DNA of 64,000 nucleotides from assembly GCA_902779645.1 (NCBI GenBank), contig CACZCH010000001.1, positions 113,542-177,541 of the forward strand, written 5' to 3'. The notes beneath the pieces are model-generated. The model saw only the letters and a program-made list of their open reading frames with translations, was not told where the DNA came from and ran no database searches. Shown one piece after another: positions 7,894 through 15,999 of this stretch (the first letter of the stretch is position 1; every line of letters begins with the position of its first letter). The stretch comes from an uncultured bacterium. GTDB taxonomy: Bacteria > Cyanobacteriota > Vampirovibrionia > Gastranaerophilales > Gastranaerophilaceae. A program made the position numbers and the translations under genes.

Positions 7894-9162
7894 TTTGTAT
7901 ATAAGTTCCTCAAACTCGGGAAAAGATATTTTAGTCCATTCAAAACCATTTATACCAATCTCTTTTTCTGCTATTAATCCTGCTATGTAGAAACTCATTG
8001 CGAGCCTGTGATCATGATAACTTTCAAGCTCTGCATTACCGGTTATTTTTGTTTTCCCGTTTATGATAAAACCATCCGACTTTTCAGTAATACTTATGCC
8101 TATTTTGGTAAGTTCACTAACAAGACACTTGATTCTGTCTGATTCCTTATTTCTTAAATCTTCCGCGTTTTTTACGGTTGTTTGTCCTTCTGCTTGAGAA
8201 GCAAGTACGGCAATAACAGGGAGTTCATCTATAAGTCTCGGGATATCTTCTCCTTCAATTGTGCACCCTTTTAGGTTTTCACTGTATTGGACTTTAATAT
8301 TCCCAACAAGTTCACCTGATTGAACATGCTTGTCTAAAATTTCTATTTGTCCGTTCATTCTTTTTACAATATCTATAATACCCGCTCTTGTCGGATTTAG
8401 CCCGACATTTTTTATAATAAAATCAGATTTTGTAGTTATCAGGCCTGCAACTATAAAGAACGCTGCTGAAGATATATCTCCAACAACTTCAATATCTTTG
8501 CCTGTAAGTTTCGATGGTCGAACCGTAACAGAGCTATCGTTAACTTTAATATCTGCTCCTAAATAATCCAACAAAAGTTCAGTATGGTTGCGCGAGATAT
8601 AAGGTTCAGTGTATGTAGTTTCACCTTCTGCATTAAGTCCTGCAAGCAAAATACAAGATTTCACCTGCGCACTGGATAGTTTTGAAGAGTAATTAATTCC
8701 GTTTAATTTACACCCGTGTATAGTAAGCGGTGCGTGTCCGTCGACAGATTCAATATTTGCGCCCATTAAGGTTAAGGGTTCTATAATTCTTTTCATAGGA
8801 CGTTTTGAAAGACTTTCATCCCCGATTATCGTAGAATCAAAATTCTGTCCTGCAAGAATACCTGATATGAGTCTTGTTGTCGTACCCGAGTTTCCCGCAT
8901 CAAGAGGGGTAAAAGAATGGTTAAGTTTTCCTTCAGACTCTACTTTTAGCGTTTTTTTGCCAATAAATTCTATATTAACTCCCAGTTGTTTAAAAATATT
9001 CAAAGTTGAATGGCAATCAGCCCCGCTTGAAAAATTGTTTATAACACAATTCCCCTTTGCAAGCGAAGAAAACATTACAGCTCTGTGAGAAATTGATTTA
9101 TCTGAAGGGATTGTAATAACCCCTCTTAGTCCGTTTTTTAATTTTTGAACTCTTTTTAACAT
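7885..9162 (-). CDS. aroA: 3-phosphoshikimate 1-carboxyvinyltransferase (EPSP synthase)
   Basis: 425 residues, a normal length. It transfers enolpyruvyl from PEP to shikimate-3-phosphate, the sixth step of the shikimate pathway. Motifs visible: the N-terminal IPSDKSISHRA (substrate-binding Lys-Ser), LDAGNSGTTTRL (PEP-binding loop), SSAQVKSCILLAG, and C-terminal 'EDLRNKESDRI' with 'DHRLAMSF'. The PEP loop reads GNSGTT rather than GNAGTA, which resembles Bacillus-type (class II) enzymes. No Shine-Dalgarno precedes the ATG at 9162; a TGG-TAAAAT -10 box lies 6 nt upstream, so the mRNA may be leaderless. It is separate from aroC-aroK-aroB. Confidence 0.97.
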   Translation of the reverse strand: MLKRVQKLKNGLRGVITIPSDKSISHRAVMFSSLAKGNCVINNFSSGADCHSTLNIFKQLGVNIEFIGKKTLKVESEGKLNHSFTPLDAGNSGTTTRLISGILAGQNFDSTIIGDESLSKRPMKRIIEPLTLMGANIESVDGHAPLTIHGCKLNGINYSSKLSSAQVKSCILLAGLNAEGETTYTEPYISRNHTELLLDYLGADIKVNDSSVTVRPSKLTGKDIEVVGDISSAAFFIVAGLITTKSDFIIKNVGLNPTRAGIIDIVKRMNGQIEILDKHVQSGELVGNIKVQYSENLKGCTIEGEDIPRLIDELPVIAVLASQAEGQTTVKNAEDLRNKESDRIKCLVSELTKIGISITEKSDGFIINGKTKITGNAELESYHDHRLAMSFYIAGLIAEKEIGINGFEWTKISFPEFEELIYKLI

Positions 9163-9168
9163 AAGATA

Positions 9169-9177
9169 ATTTTACCA
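9169..9177 (-). promoter_or_regulatory. Extended -10 immediately before aroA ATG (leaderless start)
   Basis: On the minus strand TGG-TAAAAT is followed by 6 nt and then the aroA ATG. Transcription would begin at or within a base or two of the start codon. Confidence 0.55.
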
Positions 9178-9215
9178 TATATGTAACAATTTTGTAATAT
9201 TTACCCCTTTATTCC

Positions 9216-9242
9216 TAAAGTTTTAAAAAAATATGTCGATAT
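9216..9242 (+). promoter_or_regulatory. Sigma-28 (FliA/SigD)-like promoter for the 133-residue unknown gene
   Basis: TAAAGTTT at 9216-9223 (perfect -35), 11 nt, then GTCGATAT at 9235-9242, which matches 7 of 8 positions of the SigD -10 GCCGATAT. The -10 ends 35 nt before the ATG at 9278. No sigma-70 -10 box is evident in the same place. Confidence 0.65.
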
Positions 9243-9277
9243 ATAAGGTATAAAGAAAAGACTTAGGGGTGTGTGAA

Positions 9278-9679
9278 ATGTCGATAAAAGTAGATAGCAA
9301 TTATGACGCATATTTTTCTGTCAGCAAAGCTCCTGATGCGGAATGGAAAAGAATAATCCTAAGACTTTGGTATAAATACGGTATTAAATCAACAGGAAGT
9401 AAAAGTGCTGATAAACAAAAATTGCATGAACTTGAACTCAAAGAAATGCAATACGAAACAGCCGTTACATCTAAATTTCTGACATTAACAAAGGCGGAGC
9501 AAGAAAAAATATTAAAAAAGAAAAAAGATAAACGAATTGAAAATAACCCCGAGCTCAACCCCAATACAAGAAAAGGTGCTGAAATTTTAGGTCAACAGAT
9601 ATTTCTTGCCATACAAATGAAACAAGAACAAGATAAGATAGATAATAAAAAGAAGCGTGATAATAAATACCAAACTTAA
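9278..9679 (+). CDS. Unknown basic helical protein under a flagellar-type promoter
   Basis: 133 residues from the ATG at 9278, which has AGGGG about 9 nt upstream; an in-frame GTG at 9269 would overlap that ribosome site. No family recognised. The N-terminal part includes 'YDAYFSVSKAPDAEWKRI'; the rest is strongly helical and Lys/Glu/Gln-rich, with a coiled-coil-like stretch around residues 60-90 and a basic C-terminus. No signal peptide or membrane segment. The promoter looks sigma-28 dependent, so the product may belong to the flagellar or motility regulon, for example as a small export chaperone or a FliJ-like coiled coil; that is speculation. It abuts kdsA convergently with no gap. Confidence 0.7.
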   Translation: MSIKVDSNYDAYFSVSKAPDAEWKRIILRLWYKYGIKSTGSKSADKQKLHELELKEMQYETAVTSKFLTLTKAEQEKILKKKKDKRIENNPELNPNTRKGAEILGQQIFLAIQMKQEQDKIDNKKKRDNKYQT

Positions 9680-10489
9680 TTATCTTACGATTTCAAAAAT
9701 CTCTTTACATTTTGAAAATACATTTTCCGCATCTTTTAAGAAGAGCATATTAGGTCCGTCACAAAGAGCTTTATCTGGATTTGGATGAACTTCAAAGAAT
9801 AAAACATCTGCCCCTGCTGCCATTGCACATTTCGCAAGAACGGGTACGAATCTTCGGTCACCGCCTGTTGAATCCCCGTTTGACCCCGGCATTTGTACGC
9901 TATGCGTAGCATCAAATACAACAGGATATCCAAACGCTTTCATGATTGGGATTGCACGAAAATCTGATACAAGGTTATTATATCCAAAAGTAACGCCTCT
10001 GTCTGTCAGCATAATTTGTTTATTTCCGCTGTCTTCAACCTTTTTAACAAGGCTCTTCATTTGTTCAGGAGCAAGGAACTGCCCTTTTTTTATATTAACA
10101 ATCTTTCCTGTTTTAGCCGCTGCAACCAACAAATCTGTCTGACGGCACAAAAAAGCCGGTATTTGCAAAATATCTGCAACTTCTGCTGCTATTGGAGCTT
10201 GGTCGGGAGTATGAATGTCCGTTACAATAGGAACATCAAACTCTTTTTTGATTTGAGCAAGATATTCCAACCCTTTTTCCATACCCAAACCGCGGTATGA
10301 TTTTATAGAAGAGCGGTTAGCTTTGTCATAAGAGCATTTGAAAACATAGTTAATATCAAGTTTTTCACAAACTTTTTTTAAGCCTTCAGCAGTTTCCCTC
10401 ATAATGTCCAAGCTTTCAACCGCACAAGGTCCTGCAAGGATTGTTAATTTATTGCTACCAATTTCAAAGTTTTTTAATTTTATGTTCAT
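9680..10489 (-). CDS. kdsA: 2-dehydro-3-deoxyphosphooctonate aldolase (KDO-8-phosphate synthase)
   Basis: 269 residues. It condenses arabinose-5-phosphate with PEP to make KDO-8-phosphate for the lipopolysaccharide inner core, so the cell should have an outer membrane. Motifs: LAGPCAVES with Cys22, FKCSYDKANRSS, 'RGLGMEKGL', 'TDRGVTFGY', 'DATHSVQ' and 'FEVHPNPDKALCDGPN'. Cys at position 22, where the E. coli enzyme has Asn, marks the metal-dependent class. Specificity for arabinose-5-phosphate rather than erythrose-4-phosphate is supported by the KANRSS motif. Monocistronic here; the start ATG at 10489 has a weak GAAAGAG upstream. Confidence 0.96.
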   Translation of the reverse strand: MNIKLKNFEIGSNKLTILAGPCAVESLDIMRETAEGLKKVCEKLDINYVFKCSYDKANRSSIKSYRGLGMEKGLEYLAQIKKEFDVPIVTDIHTPDQAPIAAEVADILQIPAFLCRQTDLLVAAAKTGKIVNIKKGQFLAPEQMKSLVKKVEDSGNKQIMLTDRGVTFGYNNLVSDFRAIPIMKAFGYPVVFDATHSVQMPGSNGDSTGGDRRFVPVLAKCAMAAGADVLFFEVHPNPDKALCDGPNMLFLKDAENVFSKCKEIFEIVR

Positions 10490-10561
10490 AATACTCTTTC
10501 TTTATTATTGGACATGTTTACCCAATTCCTCGCAAGCGTTAAAATGAAGAATCTTTTTCTC

Positions 10562-11566
10562 TTAACCGATATCCCATCTTCCGCAGGTACCGCCCCAGCG
10601 AGCAATAATATTACCTTTGATATCACCTATTTTTTGTACATGACCAACAGGTTCTGAACCTTCAAGGATTGTGATGACTTCGCAATTATTTGAGCATCCC
10701 GTGCATTGACAAGTTACTGACTGGAAGTTCATATTACCGACTTCCCAGCCTTTGAATTTTGTCGAAACTTCTGTATACTGATGGTTCTCCATGGCTAATA
10801 ATGCCGCACCTATTGCACCCATTGTCTGGTGGTGATCAGGAACGATAACTTTAGCATTAAGAGCTTCTTCAAACGCTTTTACCATACCTGTATTGGAAGC
10901 TACTCCGCCTTGGAATGAGAATACCGGAAGAAGTTCTTTTCCCAAAGCCAAGTTGCTTAAATAATTTCTTACAAGAGCTTGGCAAAGGCCGTACAATAAA
11001 TCTTCAACAGGATAACCTAATTGCTGTTTATGGATTAAGTCAGATTCGGCAAAAACACCGCATCTTCCGGCTATACGTGCAGGATTTTCACTGCGTAGTG
11101 CTGTTTCCCCGAATTTTTCTATCGGTACATTAAGTCTTTGTGCTTGGTGGTCTAGGAAACTTCCCGTACCTGCTGCACAGACTGTGTTCATAGCAAAATC
11201 TGTCACAATACCGTCGCGCAGGATAATTATTTTGCTGTCTTGACCGCCAATTTCAAGAATTGTTTGAACTCCTGGAATATTTGTGCTGGCTGCAACTGCG
11301 TGAGCTGTAATTTCGTTTTTTACGACATCAGCTCCGACAAGTGCGCCGGCTAAGTTTCTGCCTGAGCCGGTTGTTCCTACACCTTGAACATTGTATTCAC
11401 AAAGCGCTTGATTAATAATATGGCGCATACCGTCTTGTACAGCATCAACAGGGCGCCCTGCAGTTTTAAGCATATATGAATCAACATATTTGCCCTTTTC
11501 ATCAACCAGCGCTAATTTTGTAGTAACAGAACCTACGTCTATACCTAAATATACATCTAAACTCAT
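10562..11566 (-). CDS. Acyl-CoA dehydratase activase (BadF/BadG/BcrA/BcrD ATPase family), HgdC-like
   Basis: 334 residues. The ASKHA-fold ATPase begins with 'GIDVGSVTTK' (residues 8-17). It has 'EIGGQDSK', 'CAAGTGSFLD' and 'AGRCGVFAESD'; the cysteines in the last two are the usual ligands of a [4Fe-4S] cluster shared by a homodimer. An extra C-terminal segment (~280-334) carries CQCTGCSNNCEV and 'GTCGRWD', a second Cys-rich patch like that found in the large CoA-activase proteins. These ATPases inject an electron into 2-hydroxyacyl-CoA dehydratases or benzoyl-CoA reductases. No dehydratase gene lies beside it, so the partner is unknown. The ATG at 11566 follows AGAAGGGG. Confidence 0.9.
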   Translation of the reverse strand: MSLDVYLGIDVGSVTTKLALVDEKGKYVDSYMLKTAGRPVDAVQDGMRHIINQALCEYNVQGVGTTGSGRNLAGALVGADVVKNEITAHAVAASTNIPGVQTILEIGGQDSKIIILRDGIVTDFAMNTVCAAGTGSFLDHQAQRLNVPIEKFGETALRSENPARIAGRCGVFAESDLIHKQQLGYPVEDLLYGLCQALVRNYLSNLALGKELLPVFSFQGGVASNTGMVKAFEEALNAKVIVPDHHQTMGAIGAALLAMENHQYTEVSTKFKGWEVGNMNFQSVTCQCTGCSNNCEVITILEGSEPVGHVQKIGDIKGNIIARWGGTCGRWDIG

Positions 11567-11640
11567 TTTTTCCCCTTCTATTCTGATAGTTATATTATAT
11601 CATAAACTATGTATAAGTATAATTTAGGTATTTAATCTTA

Positions 11641-12285
11641 TTACATTAATCTTATAAGATAATTTTTTAATTGCATATAATTACTATCGGATAATCCTAA
11701 AAATTTAAAGACATATCTGCTATCACCAGTATTATTTTTATTGCTATGCATTCTTAAAAATTTAGTTTCAGTTTTTATAACCGTTGAATTGATATTAGCA
11801 TATGAATTACTCGGCAAATCTACTGTAATTATACCTGAGATTTTCTTATATAAATCAGGTATTTCTGTTTCCATATAGAAAGACGCTCCTCCGAGTGATA
11901 TATCGTAAGTTTCAGCAGTAATTGAATAACCGTCATTAAAAGTTATTTTAACATCACCTTTAACTTTTTTTCTTGTACTTTGTCTTAGTTGAGTGTATTT
12001 CCAATTGGAAGGAAGCTCTGTTATATACATTAACTCCATACCATTGTATGTTGTTTCCATTATTTTAACTTGTGCTCTATATACACCGTCTTCTGTGTAT
12101 GCTACTATTTCTGCATCTTGTTTTTTCTTGGGCTTTGTAAAATTTGCGGGGACCTCCGTAGAAAGATAGCATTCTTTTGTATCCAGAAAACGTATTCGTG
12201 CAGAATATTTTTTACGAGAGTAATTCTCTGTATATATTAAATAAATTGAAGTAACGTCAGAAGATTTTAAAATATTAGTCTGCAT
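11641..12285 (-). CDS. PilZ-domain protein (YcgR-like c-di-GMP effector)
   Basis: 214 residues with two domains. Residues ~1-100 form a strand-rich YcgR-N/FlgZ-like domain. Residues ~100-214 form a PilZ domain with the c-di-GMP motif R-Q-S-T-R (RxxxR) and 'DISLGGASF' (D/N-x-S-x-x-G). Cytosolic. YcgR-type proteins brake the flagellar motor when c-di-GMP is high, which would fit an organism with the flagellin encoded at 17.7 kb. The ATG at 12285 has AAGGA 9 nt upstream. Confidence 0.9.
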   Translation of the reverse strand: MQTNILKSSDVTSIYLIYTENYSRKKYSARIRFLDTKECYLSTEVPANFTKPKKKQDAEIVAYTEDGVYRAQVKIMETTYNGMELMYITELPSNWKYTQLRQSTRKKVKGDVKITFNDGYSITAETYDISLGGASFYMETEIPDLYKKISGIITVDLPSNSYANINSTVIKTETKFLRMHSNKNNTGDSRYVFKFLGLSDSNYMQLKNYLIRLM

Positions 12286-12326
12286 TATGAAGTCCTTTAT
12301 AGTTGTAAATACATCAGTATACTAGC

Positions 12327-12367
12327 AAAAAAAATGCAAGTATGCAATATTTTACATACTTGCATTT
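12327..12367 (-). terminator. Intrinsic terminator of the rpsH-rplF-rplR unit
   Basis: A perfect 13-bp stem (AAATGCAAGTATG, 12332-12344, with its complement at 12355-12367) and a 10-nt loop. On the minus strand it is followed by a run of eight T. It lies just after the rplR stop. Confidence 0.9.
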
Positions 12368-12386
12368 TTCAATAATTTATTTGTTC

Positions 12387-12755
12387 TTAGAACATCAAGC
12401 CAGCTTCTCTGGCTGCATCTGCTAATGCAGCAACTCTACCGTGGTAAAGGAAGCCTCCTCTATCGAATACAACACATTCAATGCCGGCTGCTTTAGCTTT
12501 CTTTGCAATAGCCTCGCCAACAACTTTAGCTGCTTCGATGTTACCGCCGTGAGCTAATTTTTCTTTAAGGTCTTTATCAACTGATGAAGCTGAAGCGATT
12601 GTTACATGCTTTTCATCATCAATTAATTGAGCATAAATGTGCTTTGTACTTCTGTATACTGCTAAACGTGGGAACTCGGTAGTTCCTGAAAGTTTAACTC
12701 TTATAGACTGATGTCTTTTTTGAACTTTTGGTTTTCTAATTTCTTGTTTAATCAT
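12387..12755 (-). CDS. rplR: 50S ribosomal protein L18
   Basis: 122 residues. L18 binds 5S rRNA in the central protuberance of the large subunit. The sequence shows the basic N-terminus ([13 protein letters not shown]), 'RPRL'-type '[20 protein letters not shown]', and the C-terminal '[26 protein letters not shown]' typical of L18. In most bacteria rpsE follows; here a terminator follows instead, so the spc operon is split. The gap to rplF is unusually long (128 bp) and holds palindromes. Confidence 0.97.
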   Translation of the reverse strand: MIKQEIRKPKVQKRHQSIRVKLSGTTEFPRLAVYRSTKHIYAQLIDDEKHVTIASASSVDKDLKEKLAHGGNIEAAKVVGEAIAKKAKAAGIECVVFDRGGFLYHGRVAALADAAREAGLMF

Positions 12756-12776
12756 TTTATTTCCTTCTTTCTTACT

Positions 12777-12843
12777 GCTTTAGCGGGCTAAAGCCCTTCA
12801 CATGTAATATTATTTGTATGAGATCCTGAAACAAGTTCAGGAT
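12777..12843. repeat. Two palindromes in the rplF-rplR spacer
   Basis: GCTTTAGC-GG-GCTAAAGC at 12777-12794 and ATCCTGAA-ACAAG-TTCAGGAT at 12823-12843. The second is flanked by 'gag' and 'aag' and resembles a palindromic element dispersed in several host-associated bacterial genomes. Between genes normally packed tightly, it looks like an insertion. Confidence 0.6.
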
Positions 12844-12883
12844 AAGATATTTGTATAACTCGCAAAGCTCGTTAACATCTATC

Positions 12884-13423
12884 TTATTTCTTACCGGCTT
12901 TACCGGCTTTACGTCTGATGTATTCGCCTTCGTACTTAACACCTTTTCCTTTATAAACTTCAGGTGGTCTCTTTCCTCTGATGAATGCTGCGATATCGCC
13001 TACTGCCTGTTTGTTTGAACCGCTTACTGTAATTTTTGTGTTAGCTTCAACTGCGAAAGTAATTCCTTCCGGAGCTTCAATTAATACAGGGTGAGAATAA
13101 CCGAGTGCCATATTAAGGTTTTTGCCTTCCATAGCTGCACGGTAACCAACACCGACGATTTCAAGTTTCTTTTCGAATCCTTTTGAAACACCTGTTACAG
13201 CGTTTGCAATAAGAGTTCTGAATAAACCGTGAAGAGCACCTGCTTTTCTGTCATCAGAGTTTTGTTCAACGATAATTTGGTTTTCTTTTTGAGAAACCTT
13301 TACTTCGTCTCTAAATGTAACAGATTCTGTACCCTTTGGTCCTTTAACGGTAATAACGTTACCATCTATTTTAACTTCTACCCCTGATGGGATATCAATA
13401 GGTTTTTTACCAATACGTGACAT
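12884..13423 (-). CDS. rplF: 50S ribosomal protein L6
   Basis: 179 residues, full length. It begins [15 protein letters not shown], contains the duplicated L6 fold, '[21 protein letters not shown]', and ends with the rRNA-binding signature '[15 protein letters not shown]' and '[10 protein letters not shown]'. L6 sits near the factor-binding site of the 50S subunit. The ATG at 13423 follows AAAGGAG. The 128-bp spacer to rpsH and another to rplR are unusual for this operon. Confidence 0.98.
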   Translation of the reverse strand: MSRIGKKPIDIPSGVEVKIDGNVITVKGPKGTESVTFRDEVKVSQKENQIIVEQNSDDRKAGALHGLFRTLIANAVTGVSKGFEKKLEIVGVGYRAAMEGKNLNMALGYSHPVLIEAPEGITFAVEANTKITVSGSNKQAVGDIAAFIRGKRPPEVYKGKGVKYEGEYIRRKAGKAGKK

Positions 13424-13551
13424 ATTTTTCTCCTTTTATTTTGTACTTCGGCTTTTCTGTCAATTGAACCGATTTAAGTGTAATAACGTAGTGTTTCGCC
13501 CTGCTTGCATTTGCCTTCGCAAAAGTAACTTCGGCTCACACCGAGCTACGC

Positions 13552-13947
13552 TTAGTAAATATAGCAAAGAACTTCACCGCCGAGGTTTTCTTTTCTTGCT
13601 TTACGGTCAGTTAATAAACCTTTACTTGTTGATACGATTGCTATACCCATACCGCCCATAACTTGCGGTAAGTTTTTAGCTTTACAATAGTGTCTTAAAC
13701 CTGGTTTTGAAACTCTTTTTAAGCTTGTAATAACCGGTTTGTAAGCTTCATCATACTTTAATTCGATAGATAAAGTTTTGAAGTGTCCGTCAACTTTTTC
13801 TGTGTAATCAACAATGTAACCTTCTTCTTTCAAAAGTTTTGCCAAAGCAACTTTTAACTTAGATGAAGGTAATTCTACTGACGGGTGAGAAACAACATTA
13901 GCGTTTCTGATTCTTGTTAGCATATCTGCTATCGGATCTGTGTTCAT
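13552..13947 (-). CDS. rpsH: 30S ribosomal protein S8
   Basis: 131 residues from the ATG at 13947 ([16 protein letters not shown], the standard S8 start, with AAAGGA upstream). The frame stays open to 14007, but that extension has no S8 homology or ribosome site. The C-terminal motif '[18 protein letters not shown]' and the ending GGEVLCYIY are typical. S8 binds the central domain of 16S rRNA and in many bacteria represses its own operon. rpsN/rplE, normally upstream, are absent: the next gene upstream is an unrelated secreted protein. Confidence 0.98.
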   Translation of the reverse strand: MNTDPIADMLTRIRNANVVSHPSVELPSSKLKVALAKLLKEEGYIVDYTEKVDGHFKTLSIELKYDEAYKPVITSLKRVSKPGLRHYCKAKNLPQVMGGMGIAIVSTSKGLLTDRKARKENLGGEVLCYIY

Positions 13948-14095
13948 ATTTTTATCCTTTACTGTTATGAAGTAGTTTAAATATTCTTTGGAACGTGAGA
14001 AACCCAAATAAATATTTACTTGCTTCGAGTACTCGTCGCTTGCTGAATTAATTTGTGCTCCATTAAAGAACGTCTTTCAGTAGTCTGACAAAGTT

Positions 14096-14124
14096 ATGTT
14101 ACCATGACAATATTTTTATTTCAA
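14096..14124 (-). promoter_or_regulatory. Promoter of the rpsH-rplF-rplR unit
   Basis: On the minus strand TTGAAA (14119-14124), a 17-nt spacer and TAACAT (14096-14101) preceded by TGG. This predicts a leader of about 140 nt before rpsH. In the 337-bp stretch 13948-14284 I see no gene and no rpsN remnant, only this promoter and AT-rich sequence. Confidence 0.5.
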
Positions 14125-14284
14125 GCATGATTAATAAAAATTATATCCTCAAATATTAGCCGACTTGCTGATTTAATAATAGAGATATTTTAAGTTAAAT
14201 ATAATTATTAAATCTTTTTCATACTTCCAGCTATTCTTAATTCCAGGGGTAAATATATTTTATGTTTATCCCATTTTTTTATAT

Positions 14285-14929
14285 TTAGTTCTCTTCTCGC
14301 AGAAGCAAAATTGCGGAATTTATTTCTTCTTTCAAATAATCCAACTGCTGTTCTATGTTTGCGTGACTGTATATTGAACCGCTTTCAGTATATGCAAGAT
14401 ATCTTTGATATTGAGAGGCTTCGCGTCTTAATGTCATAATTGTTTTAATGTATCTGTTAACTTCAATCAGCTTTTTAAAAGATTCGTAATAACTTTCAGG
14501 TTTACCGTCGTATTTACCGATAAGGTAATCAATATTTGAGGTTAAAAGATTTCCTTTTGATACAAACAATTGCGTGCTTTCATTTTCATCTATGCAGTCA
14601 TAGAGTTTTTCCAGCATAGGGATAATATTATTTACGTCTTTTGTATAAGTCGAAGTTTTATCTTTCTTTTGAATAATATCTATGAATGCAGGGTTATCTT
14701 TCGGGACAGGCTTTAACTCCGAGGGAGAATCAAACTGCTGGGGTTCAAATTCAGGTTCTGAAACTTTTACCTTAGCTTTTTCAGATTTTTTTTCAATATT
14801 TGGCAAACTGCCTGCATAACCTTTTCCTTGAAGTTCTTTTTCTAAATTTTTATCTTTTTTATTCCAAAAAAAAGCCTGAGATGGCAGCGCAAAGCCTAAT
14901 ATTATTAATAAAGCCAATAATTTTTTCAT
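14285..14929 (-). CDS. Secreted protein of unknown function
   Basis: 214 residues. A clear Sec signal peptide comes first (MKKLLALLIILGFALPSQAF, cleavage probably after SQA at residue 19), then a Lys/Glu/Pro-rich linker (~20-80) and a helical domain (~90-214) with 'YTKDVNNIIPMLEKLYDCIDE' and repeated Tyr-rich helices. Exported, probably periplasmic. No family recognised. It is 51 bp downstream of recR on the same strand. Confidence 0.75.
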   Translation of the reverse strand: MKKLLALLIILGFALPSQAFFWNKKDKNLEKELQGKGYAGSLPNIEKKSEKAKVKVSEPEFEPQQFDSPSELKPVPKDNPAFIDIIQKKDKTSTYTKDVNNIIPMLEKLYDCIDENESTQLFVSKGNLLTSNIDYLIGKYDGKPESYYESFKKLIEVNRYIKTIMTLRREASQYQRYLAYTESGSIYSHANIEQQLDYLKEEINSAILLLREEN

Positions 14930-14980
14930 AATAATATTATAGTGATTTTAGATTAAAAGGCAACGTATAAAAAGATGATG

Positions 14981-15577
14981 TTAGAGTTCCCTTCTGCCTT
15001 CGATTGCGCGGGCAAGAGTCACTTCATCTGCGTATTCAAGGTCTGCACCGACTGGTAATCCAAACGCAATGCGTGATATTTTAATTCCAAAAGGCTTTAT
15101 GAGTTTTGTGAGATACAAACTTGTTGCTTCGCCTTCTACAGATGGAGAAAGAGCCAAGATAACCTCTTGCACAGTTTCATCTGTCAGTCTGTTCAAAAGT
15201 TCTTTTATTCTGATATCTTCAGCGCCTATTCCGTCAATTGGGGATATAAGCCCTTGCAGCACGTGATATAAACCTTTGTATTCGTTTGTTTTTTCTATTG
15301 CTATTAAATCCTTTGTTTCCGCAACTACACAAATAACCGATTTATTACGGTTATTTGAAGAACAAATCTCACAAGGGCTTTGGGTTGATATATTGTAGCA
15401 AATTTCACATGTTTTAGAACTTCTTTTTGCTTCAATGATTGCATTAGCAAATTTTTCAACTTCGCTAATCGGCATTTTTAGAACCTGAAAAGCCATCCGC
15501 TGTGCTGATTTTGGACCAACGGATGGGAATTTCTGAAATTGTTCTATTAATGCTGCTATGGATTTAGGATAAATCAC
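14981..15577 (-). CDS. recR: Recombination protein RecR
   Basis: 198 residues. It loads RecA at gaps as part of RecFOR. It shows a helix-hairpin-helix region (FQKFPSVGPKSAQRMAFQVL), a C4 zinc finger (CEICYNISTQSPCEIC), a Toprim domain (ICVVAETKDLIAIE ... YHVLQGLISPIDGIG), and the C-terminal 'LPVGADLEYADEVTLARA'. The start is GTG at 15577, with AAGGAG about 12 nt upstream. It is followed by a secreted protein and preceded by ybaB, the usual ybaB-recR pairing. Confidence 0.97.
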   Translation of the reverse strand: MIYPKSIAALIEQFQKFPSVGPKSAQRMAFQVLKMPISEVEKFANAIIEAKRSSKTCEICYNISTQSPCEICSSNNRNKSVICVVAETKDLIAIEKTNEYKGLYHVLQGLISPIDGIGAEDIRIKELLNRLTDETVQEVILALSPSVEGEATSLYLTKLIKPFGIKISRIAFGLPVGADLEYADEVTLARAIEGRREL

Positions 15578-15626
15578 TTTTTACCAGAATCTCCTTAAGT
15601 GTTCAACCAACTAAATATATTTACCC

Positions 15627-15962
15627 CTAAAATAGTCCCGGGATAGAGATTCCGCCTGTTACGGCTTTCATTTTTTCTTCCATTACTTTTAATGCCTTAT
15701 CAGAAGTTTGGTTAATAGCTGCCGTAATCAAATCTTCAAGCATCTCTATTGTATCTTCTGAAACAGATGAAGGGTTTTCGGGATTAATAGCTTCTGCTGA
15801 AAGTTTTATAGATTTAAATAAACCTTTCCCGTCACAAATAATTTTTACTGCACCATTTCCTGATTCTCCGGAAATATCCATTTTATTAAGCTCTTCTTGA
15901 GTTTCTTTTAATCTCTTTTGGATATTTTGAGCCTGCTTCATCATGTTCATCATATTCATCAT
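15627..15962 (-). CDS. ybaB: Nucleoid-associated protein YbaB/EbfC
   Basis: 111 residues from the ATG at 15962 (MMNMMNMMKQAQNIQKRL), which has AAGGAG 8 nt upstream; the longer frame to 16016 overlaps the end of yebC. The Met-rich N-terminal helix, 'VKIICDGKGLFKSIKLS', 'EDLITAAINQ' and the glycine-rich end 'GGISIPGLF' are typical of the family, which forms DNA-binding dimers. It lies between yebC and recR on the same strand. Confidence 0.95.
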   Translation of the reverse strand: MMNMMNMMKQAQNIQKRLKETQEELNKMDISGESGNGAVKIICDGKGLFKSIKLSAEAINPENPSSVSEDTIEMLEDLITAAINQTSDKALKVMEEKMKAVTGGISIPGLF

Positions 15963-15999
15963 AATAAAAATCTCCTTATAAAATTTACCCCTGTACTTA

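Noticed and set aside
9680-10489. DAHP synthase (aroF/aroG) for the shikimate pathway
   Set aside because: The KANRSS and C-terminal motifs are those of KDO-8-phosphate synthase; no DAHP synthase is seen in the window.
13948-14007. N-terminal extension of rpsH
   Set aside because: S8 begins at [10 protein letters not shown] with a proper ribosome site; the extension has no homology and no ribosome site.
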